From the NCBI GenBank assembly GCA_017629415.1, contig JAGBXG010000218.1, positions 1 through 5,800 of the forward strand: a stretch of 5,800 nucleotides of DNA, given 5' to 3'. The position numbers were made by a program, and so were the translations under genes. Position 1 is the stretch's first letter, and each line of letters opens with the position of its first letter. Below are positions 1-5,800 of this stretch, piece after piece. Below the pieces are notes generated by a model. That model searched no databases. It saw only the letters and a list, made by a program, of their open reading frames with translations, and was not told the origin of the DNA. Source of the DNA: Pseudomonadota bacterium. GTDB taxonomy: Bacteria > Myxococcota > Bradymonadia > UBA4248.

Positions 1-645
1 GCTATCGAAGAAGGTAGCGTTGATATTGAACACGGTGCAGAAAAACAAAAGAAAATCAAAACCGCATTAGATGATAAAACTTCCAGAACGAATAAAACTC
101 AAAATGATGCGGGAAATCATGCGCTACCCCCCCAAAAACTTGAGGCAGAGGATAAAACCACGGCATCTCTTAAGCCAAATCATGATGCCGATGCCATCAG
201 CAATGATGACTGCGCGCGTATGGCACAAAGCCATAGCGCGCCGGGGGAGACGCGTATGGCTGAAAGCCATAGCGGCGCGGGGGCTGATGCCCCCGAAAAA
301 GAAAAAAATGATAAATCAACCGGCGCTCAAACTTCTGATGCGCCCCTGTCCAAAGTGCCGGACGATGAAGTCGGGCTGTTTGACCTGATTCGCATCAATA
401 TCCGGTGCTTTTTTAAGATTAATGCCTGCGTGCGGCCGCCTTATATCGGACGTTTCGTGCGCTTTGCGGATAAATTTTCGGAAGTTGTTCAGACGCGCAT
501 CGATAAGTTTATCGGCGTTTTGGACAAAGGGGACGAGGATTTTGTCGCCAAAACCGAAGTCGAAATCGGATATCGCGACGAACTCATTCCGGATATGCCC
601 GATATGGGCCTTGTCCTGCATCCGAAGAAAAAGAAGAAACGGTAA
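1..645 (+). CDS. 3' part of an unrecognised gene: hydrophilic linker plus conserved-looking C-terminal block
   Basis: The frame is open from base 1 to the TAA at 643-645 (214 visible codons), so the gene very likely starts upstream; the internal ATGs at 220 and 256 lie in a repeat and are poor start candidates. Visible residues 1-120 are rich in Lys, Asp, Glu, Asn, Ser and Thr with almost no long hydrophobic run, as in a disordered linker, and include two copies of a 12-residue repeat (RMAQSHSAPGET / RMAESHSGAGAD, residues 73-96). From about residue 121 (DDEVGLFDLIRINIRCFF) the composition changes to a mixed hydrophobic/charged block with two Cys and a run of probable amphipathic helix (VRFADKFSEVVQTRIDKF), then an acidic and Pro-containing stretch (DELIPDMPDMG) and a basic tail, HPKKKKKR. 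There is no transmembrane segment or signal in the visible part. I do not recognise the family. It precedes the TPR lipoprotein gene by 6 bases, so the two are probably one operon. Coding status is secure; function is unknown. Confidence 0.8.
   Translation, partial: AIEEGSVDIEHGAEKQKKIKTALDDKTSRTNKTQNDAGNHALPPQKLEAEDKTTASLKPNHDADAISNDDCARMAQSHSAPGETRMAESHSGAGADAPEKEKNDKSTGAQTSDAPLSKVPDDEVGLFDLIRINIRCFFKINACVRPPYIGRFVRFADKFSEVVQTRIDKFIGVLDKGDEDFVAKTEVEIGYRDELIPDMPDMGLVLHPKKKKKR
212..294. other. Cluster of three consecutive hairpin-forming inverted repeats inside a coding sequence
   Basis: Hairpin 1 (212-241) pairs GCGCGC + TATGGC with GCCATA + GCGCGC: 12 base pairs with one unpaired G at 218 and a 5-base ACAAA loop. 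Hairpin 2 (251-274) pairs TATGGCT with AGCCATA around a GAA loop, extended by three more pairs after the same unpaired G at 254. Hairpin 3 (279-294) pairs GGGGGC with GCCCCC around TGAT. No T-run follows; the next bases are A-rich (GAAAAAGAAAAAAATG), so it is not a forward intrinsic terminator. The arms are visible directly. That the three form one unit, such as a small palindromic element that entered the gene in frame, is inference. Confidence 0.65.
217..288 (+). repeat. Two-copy degenerate 36-base in-frame tandem repeat
   Basis: Copy 1 is 217-252 and copy 2 is 253-288. By hand alignment 26 of 36 bases match, and 26 of the first 31. The shared core is CGTATGGC, two variable bases, then AAAGCCATAGCG and, after three variable bases, CGGGGG. 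Being a multiple of three it keeps the reading frame and yields two 12-residue units sharing RMA-SHS. The copies have diverged, so this is not a recent slippage product. The unit is much more GC-rich than the A-rich coding sequence before it. Confidence 0.75.
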
Positions 646-651
646 GTTTAC
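630..651 (+). promoter_or_regulatory. Translation initiation region of the TPR lipoprotein gene, with weak ribosome binding site
   Basis: The start codon at 652 follows the upstream stop (643-645) by only GTTTAC. There is no clear GGAGG-type site. The only purine-rich stretch is AAGAAAAAGAAGAAACGG, which encodes the Lys-rich tail of the upstream protein and ends about ten bases before the ATG. This supports translational coupling, with ribosomes ending the first gene re-initiating at the second. The lipoprotein signal peptide starting exactly here fixes the start. No separate promoter is apparent between the genes. Confidence 0.5.
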
Positions 652-705
652 ATGCGTCGAATTACGTTTTTATCGCTTGTTTGTGCGTTTTGTTTGGCGG
701 GATGT
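652..705 (+). other. Lipoprotein signal peptide with lipobox LAGC
   Basis: Residues 1-18 of the TPR protein show a short basic start (MRR), a hydrophobic core of about eleven residues (ITFLSLVCAFC) and the lipobox L15-A16-G17-C18. This matches the signal peptidase II consensus, with cleavage before Cys18 and lipid attachment to it. The next residues are Thr-Gly, with no Asp at +2, so under the Escherichia coli sorting rule it would go to the outer membrane; whether that rule applies in this organism is not known. Confidence 0.88.
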
Positions 706-3700
706 ACGGGCCTGGATGCAGGCTGGAAAGCACTGCGTTCGGGTGATTACGATGAGGCGCAGCGTCATGCGATCGTCGCGCTGAGCAAAGAGCCGCGTAA
801 TCCTGAAGTGTACCATCTGGTGGCAAATACAGCCCTCATGCGCGGGCAGTACGATTCTGCCCTCAAATCAGCAGAGTTTGCCCGGACGCTTGACGGCGGT
901 TCGGAAGATTCGGAAAAGCTGATCCGAGAAATTTGTGCCGCCAAAAAAGCCTGGGCATGCGTCTGTGAATCCGGCGCAAGAAGTGTGGCCCGGGGCTTGT
1001 CTATGGATGCCGACGATGAGGCTTTCTTGCGCGAAGGTTATGCAGCACTGTTGAACGGCGGAACCGGCGATGGATACGGCTGCTACCAGGCTTTGAACGA
1101 CGAGACGCTTGAAAATATCGATGATGTCAAGGCTTCACATGCCGCATCTCTGGCTGCACAGGGCCTGACTCAGGAAGCTTTGGCTATCGAAGAAACCGTC
1201 GCAGACCCGGAAGTCAGCAAACTGCGCGCAGCACGACGGCTTTTTGCCCTGCAGCGCTCAGAAGAAGCCGCCGCAAAATTGCGCGATTATGTCGGTCTGG
1301 ACGGCGATAAAGAAACACGCATTGCCAATGCCGCTGACGTTTGCGAAGATTACCGCGCCTGGTCTCTTGCCGCCGAAATGCTCGCCATGTCCTCCCTGCC
1401 AGATAACGAAGTGCGCCAGGCTGTGGCCTTGAGACGCGCTTTCCGCGCCGAGGATGCCGATAATTTGCTGAAAATCCATTTCGAACGCGAACGCAGCGCA
1501 GCACAAGTTAAGGCCGAAGTGAATACATTGCTGGAAGCTGGGTATGCAGAATCTGCGACTGAAGCTTTTTTAACCTGCGAATTGTGCAATAAAGATGTCG
1601 AATTGGCATTCGCTGTTGCCGACAATCTGGCCGATTACGGACAGCTTTCATCCGCTTTGCAGATTTTGTCCGAACTGGGCGACACCCTCGAAAACGATGG
1701 CGATGCACAGATGCAGCTCTTTGTGTGGTATTACAATCAACAGTATTATCCGCAGGCTTTGCTGGCCTCAGAAAGAGCCATCAAACAAGGCGCAGGGAAT
1801 TTTGATTTCCATGCCGCACGCCTTCATGCTTATGTCAACTGCCGGGATATCCAAGGGTTTGAACGCGAATCGGCGGCATGGCTGGCCACTTTTGAGGCAC
1901 CCGCTTTGGAGGCGCGCAACGAAATCGCCAAACTCGAGTCGAAACGCGCCAACTGGGCCGGCGTTTTAAACACCCTGGAACCAGCCGCTGCCGCAACCGT
2001 CTTAGACGGCGAATCACAGACACTCTATTTTCAGGCACTGGCCAATTTGAAGAAATATGACGCACTCGATGCAGCACTTGACCGCCATGGTGCCGATATC
2101 GCCCCGCTCAAACGTGCCCAGTACTTCTTTACACCGGAAACCGAAAAATACTTTTTAAAAGCCGTCAACCCCTTGCTGAACGGCTCTGAAGCCGAAAAGA
2201 TCGATGGCGAACTTGCCATTGCAGAATACGATTTGCGCGTGCTCGGGGACGAAGAAAAAGCCGGATCTGCCATCGAACGCGTACTGACTCTCACCAACCG
2301 CTCGTCTTATGGCTATGAACGCGTCGTCGCATTCACAAACCAATTCGGACAGACAGATAAAGCCCTGGCCTACGCACGACAATGGATGGATGCTTACCCT
2401 GCTGAAGACAAGCCATGCAGCGTCTTGGGTGAGCTGTACTTGAAACACAAGTTTCTAACGGAAGCCGCAGACGTTTATACGACTTATTTGAACCGGCAGA
2501 CGGACAAATACAAAGCCCTGCGCCATGTGTACCAGACCTTCACGCGATATAATGCCGGCGATGCCGGACTTGAGTGGACGGAAAACGTCTGCGCCCCCGT
2601 GCTGAAAACCGGCACGAACGCCGATTATTTGCAGGCTTTGACGGAAACACGGCTGGATGCCTACCGCAGCATGCGTTCCAAAGATGCCGAACGTGCAGAA
2701 TTATTGCGCGCTGAAGTCATCAGAGGCTTTGTTCAATTGCTGGAAATCCGTCCCGAAAAAGCCATCAGCTTCGCCGTCGATTTGGGTTCCGTCGATGCTT
2801 ACGAAGAAGCCAGCAAAGCTTACGATGCCGCCGTCAAACAGGATGTCAAATGGCGGACAGACCAGCAGATTCATCGGGCAAAAATGGCTGTGCGCGCAAA
2901 TCGTGATGCCGCCAAAATTAAAGATGCTGTCAAAGTCGTCGATGGCGACAGCAAAGCCACGTTTGATTTGGCCGCCATGCTCGAAAAAGAACAAGGCCTG
3001 GCATATGCCGTCGATGTGCTCGAAACACAGCTGTCTGCCCCCAAAGCCGATGACCGCGAAAAAGCTTACAACTATTTATCTGCCTGGGCTTTGGCAAACG
3101 GAGATTTCATCAGAGCCCGTCAATATTCGGCTAAAGTTGAAGAAAGTTCCGTTAACCATGCTGATATTCGATTGAAATGCGCCAAAACAGCTATGGCTAT
3201 GAATGATTGGGATGAGGCAGTCCGGCATTTGACATGGCTGCAAGCCTCACGTCCCGATGCCCGCGATGTTCTGGAAACCCAGCTCATCTTGGCTCGCCGG
3301 GCTCCGGAACATATCGGCGCACAAAACCTGTTTACGACAACATTGGATGGTGCCGAGGGCGTTTATCATCGCCTGGAATGGCTGTCGGAGTTTTTTGAAC
3401 AATACGGCGACCGTTCACGCGCTTTGCACTATGCTCAAAAAGCTTATGACGTGCTGACCGTTGACAACCCGTCGCTGAAATTCCGGCTGATTGGACTCTA
3501 TTTGTACGACGGTGCACTGGATGACGAACGGCGCAGCAAAGTTGATGAACTGGTGGCCTCCCTGAAAGGCACTTCGGTCTGGAATGTGACACAGCTCGTG
3601 CGTTTGTCCGAACAAGCCCAGGATGCCGGATACGCGGAACAAGCTCAGACCTGGATGAAAGAAGCCATCGCCATGTCGCCGGATTCGCGTACTTTGCGAC

Positions 3701-5775
3701 AGCAAAAACTTGATATGGCTTTGACTTCGGAATCGCTGGGGCTGATTGCCTTAAGCCTGGAAGAAGCTGCCGTACCGCCTGCTGCAGATATGATGTCTCT
3801 CCTGGAATCTCGCGGGGCCATGCAGGATGCCTTTACCGCCATCGATATGTATGCCCAAAACGGCGAATATGCCATGGCACTTTCCGGACTCCTGCGCATA
3901 CTGCCGGCCTATGTTCAAGGACGCGGTGTCGTGGCCACACGCCGGGCACTCGAAGATTATGTCAATGTCGTGTCTGAATACACGCCCGAAGTCAGCAGAC
4001 TGCTCGTCAATCATGCCTTGATGGGAGACAGACCCTGTGATGCCATGGCCTGGATAACAAACGTTACAGACGGCACCACATGGGCACGAACAGCCATGCA
4101 ATGTACCGAAGCCGCTTCGACGTTGACCGGCTTGCTGCGTTCTAAACGCGCCGCCATGTCTTATCGGAATCGAACGAACTTTGATACACAAGTCGTCTCG
4201 GCATTTGTTCAACAAGGGGCAAGTGACTTGGCCCGTCAGTATGCTGAAGATATGGGCATTGAACTGACGCCGTTCGAGCAGTTTGAACGCATGCTTTATG
4301 CCGGCGATGCCCTGGGAGCTCTGACAAACTTAGAATATGCCTCCGTTGCCACCACAGAAATCCTCGAAGTTATGCAACTTCTGGCTAAATTCGGATATCA
4401 CGCCGAAGCCATCGATTACGCCAAGGCTCATATCACCGCACTTCCCGAAAACGATGCTGTGCGCGCTGCCTCTCTTGCCGTGCTTTTGGGCGCTCCGTCA
4501 GATGCATTTGCAACGGTTTTGCCCGGCAAAGATGCCGCAAATTACGCGGAATTGGCACCGGAAAAAATCGCCAAACTCGTGGCTGTCAGCCACATTGTGA
4601 ACTGGCTGGCTTCGGCACCGACCTATCAATTGGGCAGCGTTATCGAAGTCGCCACCACGTGTGCCGCCGAAAATCCAGCTTCGCAAGCCGAAATCCTTGC
4701 TGCCATCGATCAGGCATTGCTGAATCGCGACAGCATAAACTCCATTTTGGTCACCTACGGCCAACACGCCATGGATGCCGGACTTTATGATACAGCCGTC
4801 GCCGTCTATGCCAAACTTGTCCAAGCCATGCCATCCTCAGACTACGTCCACCGCATGTACTCAGTAGCTCTGGCACGCTTAAACCGTATCGATGAAGCCT
4901 GGCACGAACTCGAAGAAGGCGCACGATGTACCAACATGGTGCTCGATTATTGGGAACGCAGCGCAGCCTTGCATGCCGATTCTCCCGTCTCATTGCGGCT
5001 AAAAATCAATGGCGCTCACCGTACACTCCATCCGCGTCAGGCCGCTCTCTATATCTCAGCTGCAAAATATGCCCTCGAAGCCGCAGATATCGCCAATGCC
5101 CAAACATGGACACGCACGGCATATCAATACGGCAAATATTCTGTTCTAAGCGGCTTGACCCAAGCCTGGGAAAACGCCAATGCCCTGGCCGATTTGCCCG
5201 ACGAAATCCTGCAAGCTGACACCAGCACCACCCTGAACATCGAAGCTAAACGCGCCTACCTGACCGGCGACAAAGAAACAGCAGCACGACTGTTCGCAGA
5301 GTCCGCCGAACGCGCCCCATGGCCGCTCGATGTCTGGATGCAAAACGCCGATTTCTACCAAAAAACGGGCGATGTGCCGCGCCTCGAACAAACTATCGCG
5401 CAAATGATGACAGCCTATCCGCATGCCTATGAGCCCTACATCTACCGCGCCGTCTTCGCCCTGACACAGCAACGCACGGAAGACGCCTGGAACGACTATC
5501 AAACCGCACGTTCCTTGGCCTTCGAAATGAACGGTTGGCACATGCCGCTCGTCGCCGCCGCTGCTGCACAATTCAATGCCGATTTGCTCAAACGCATCTA
5601 TAATCAGGAAAAAGCTTCAGGAACCTTAAACACCGAAAAATGGTCCGAAACCTTAAACGCCACATTCCAAAACGCACATTTGGCCGCCCAACACCAAATG
5701 TCCGAACAAGAATGGCGCCAAAAAGGGCAAACTTTCATTCAAAAACTTCTGCCCAAAACGGTGAGTGCTTTTTAA
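652..5775 (+). CDS. Very large TPR-repeat lipoprotein (1707 residues), role unknown
   Basis: Predicted lipid-anchored envelope protein forming a long alpha-solenoid, probably a scaffold for protein-protein contacts; no catalytic motif is seen. Residues 1-18 are a lipoprotein signal (MRR, hydrophobic core, LAGC with Cys18 as the lipidated residue). TPR-like helix pairs follow at once: 21-50 (W25, L28, G31, Y33, A36, A43, P48) and 51-84. Other clear units are about 351-384, 552-619 (two), 838-871, 905-938, 979-1012, 1236-1269, 1364-1431 (two) and 1528-1624 (three). The sequence between them has the same Ala-rich helical character and probably holds degenerate repeats. Residues 1625-1707 are helical and polar without a clear TPR. 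There are 15 Cys after Cys18, eight of them in residues 95-397. No transmembrane or beta-barrel segment is evident. The length is far above typical TPR lipoproteins. TPR lipoproteins of polysaccharide export or exosortase loci are comparable by architecture only; nothing here assigns it to one. It is the second gene of a probable operon. ORF and lipoprotein/TPR calls are strong; the role is unknown. Confidence 0.9.
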   Translation: MRRITFLSLVCAFCLAGCTGLDAGWKALRSGDYDEAQRHAIVALSKEPRNPEVYHLVANTALMRGQYDSALKSAEFARTLDGGSEDSEKLIREICAAKKAWACVCESGARSVARGLSMDADDEAFLREGYAALLNGGTGDGYGCYQALNDETLENIDDVKASHAASLAAQGLTQEALAIEETVADPEVSKLRAARRLFALQRSEEAAAKLRDYVGLDGDKETRIANAADVCEDYRAWSLAAEMLAMSSLPDNEVRQAVALRRAFRAEDADNLLKIHFERERSAAQVKAEVNTLLEAGYAESATEAFLTCELCNKDVELAFAVADNLADYGQLSSALQILSELGDTLENDGDAQMQLFVWYYNQQYYPQALLASERAIKQGAGNFDFHAARLHAYVNCRDIQGFERESAAWLATFEAPALEARNEIAKLESKRANWAGVLNTLEPAAAATVLDGESQTLYFQALANLKKYDALDAALDRHGADIAPLKRAQYFFTPETEKYFLKAVNPLLNGSEAEKIDGELAIAEYDLRVLGDEEKAGSAIERVLTLTNRSSYGYERVVAFTNQFGQTDKALAYARQWMDAYPAEDKPCSVLGELYLKHKFLTEAADVYTTYLNRQTDKYKALRHVYQTFTRYNAGDAGLEWTENVCAPVLKTGTNADYLQALTETRLDAYRSMRSKDAERAELLRAEVIRGFVQLLEIRPEKAISFAVDLGSVDAYEEASKAYDAAVKQDVKWRTDQQIHRAKMAVRANRDAAKIKDAVKVVDGDSKATFDLAAMLEKEQGLAYAVDVLETQLSAPKADDREKAYNYLSAWALANGDFIRARQYSAKVEESSVNHADIRLKCAKTAMAMNDWDEAVRHLTWLQASRPDARDVLETQLILARRAPEHIGAQNLFTTTLDGAEGVYHRLEWLSEFFEQYGDRSRALHYAQKAYDVLTVDNPSLKFRLIGLYLYDGALDDERRSKVDELVASLKGTSVWNVTQLVRLSEQAQDAGYAEQAQTWMKEAIAMSPDSRTLRQQKLDMALTSESLGLIALSLEEAAVPPAADMMSLLESRGAMQDAFTAIDMYAQNGEYAMALSGLLRILPAYVQGRGVVATRRALEDYVNVVSEYTPEVSRLLVNHALMGDRPCDAMAWITNVTDGTTWARTAMQCTEAASTLTGLLRSKRAAMSYRNRTNFDTQVVSAFVQQGASDLARQYAEDMGIELTPFEQFERMLYAGDALGALTNLEYASVATTEILEVMQLLAKFGYHAEAIDYAKAHITALPENDAVRAASLAVLLGAPSDAFATVLPGKDAANYAELAPEKIAKLVAVSHIVNWLASAPTYQLGSVIEVATTCAAENPASQAEILAAIDQALLNRDSINSILVTYGQHAMDAGLYDTAVAVYAKLVQAMPSSDYVHRMYSVALARLNRIDEAWHELEEGARCTNMVLDYWERSAALHADSPVSLRLKINGAHRTLHPRQAALYISAAKYALEAADIANAQTWTRTAYQYGKYSVLSGLTQAWENANALADLPDEILQADTSTTLNIEAKRAYLTGDKETAARLFAESAERAPWPLDVWMQNADFYQKTGDVPRLEQTIAQMMTAYPHAYEPYIYRAVFALTQQRTEDAWNDYQTARSLAFEMNGWHMPLVAAAAAQFNADLLKRIYNQEKASGTLNTEKWSETLNATFQNAHLAAQHQMSEQEWRQKGQTFIQKLLPKTVSAF

Positions 5776-5800
5776 AGCATATTTCAAATCTTTTCTTTGA
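5765..5800 (+). terminator. Possible weak intrinsic terminator overlapping the stop codon
   Basis: TGCTT (5766-5770) can pair with AAGCA (5775-5779), a 5-base-pair stem with a 4-base loop that includes part of the TAA stop. It is followed by a T-rich but interrupted tract (ATTTCAAATCTTTTCTTTGA). The stem is short and AT-rich and the U-tract is broken, so this is weak; the window ends here and a better terminator, or another operon gene, may lie just beyond. Confidence 0.2.

Noticed and set aside
279..294. GGGGGC-TGAT-GCCCCC hairpin as a transcription terminator
   Set aside because: It lies inside an open coding frame and is followed by an A-rich tract, not a T-run, on the + strand. No convergent gene is present that would use it in the other direction.
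71..388. Open + strand frame of 105 codons overlapping the upstream gene
   Set aside because: It overlaps the better-supported frame that is open from base 1 to 645. Its translation is an Arg/Lys/Met-rich shadow without a plausible ribosome site.
643..654. Same-frame stop between the two genes as evidence of one gene broken by a nonsense mutation
   Set aside because: The second frame opens with an intact lipoprotein signal peptide, which belongs at a protein N-terminus, and the first ends in a basic tail. Two separate genes is the simpler reading.
422..784. 120-codon + strand frame bridging the two genes
   Set aside because: It would run across both real genes in another frame. The lipoprotein signal peptide at 652 and the continuous upstream frame explain this DNA better.
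3751..4215. 154-codon antisense frame with several Cys and His
   Set aside because: It lies wholly inside the TPR gene, and its Cys/His content follows from complementing Ala, Met and Gly codons. There is no spaced metal-binding pattern or start context.
5146..5571. 141-codon antisense frame at the end of the TPR gene
   Set aside because: The strand below is a clear run of TPR units with motif spacing. The antisense product is Gly/Val-rich with no recognisable domain.

Overview
This window reads as ordinary protein-coding bacterial DNA, with two genes on the + strand. The second gene starts with a lipoprotein signal peptide, and its product looks like a surface or periplasmic TPR protein, so a Gram-negative (diderm) bacterium is the likeliest source. 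Base composition looks close to balanced G+C over most of the window, with an A-rich stretch in the first 200 bases. Nothing in the sequence allows a taxon to be named with confidence.

Layout: positions 1-645 are the 3' part of a gene that begins before the window. Its product has a hydrophilic, probably disordered linker (about the first 120 visible residues), then a more conserved-looking C-terminal block of about 90 residues, and ends in a lysine-rich tail. Within the linker coding sequence, at 212-294, lies a GC-rich cluster of three back-to-back hairpins. The first two are degenerate copies of a 36-base in-frame repeat. Six bases after this gene's stop, a second gene starts at 652 and runs to 5775. 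It encodes a 1707-residue predicted lipoprotein built almost entirely of degenerate tetratricopeptide-type helical repeats. The last 25 bases are T-rich and may contain a weak terminator.

The two genes have a 6-base gap and the same orientation, so they are almost certainly co-transcribed and probably translationally coupled. The second product would be a long, lipid-anchored alpha-solenoid scaffold in the cell envelope, a type of protein that usually assembles partners or supports export or polysaccharide machinery. Its partner and pathway cannot be read from this window. I recognise no enzyme, RNA gene, CRISPR array, insertion sequence or phage element. The best candidates for something undescribed are the hairpin/repeat cluster inside the first gene and the very large TPR lipoprotein paired with an unrecognised upstream protein.
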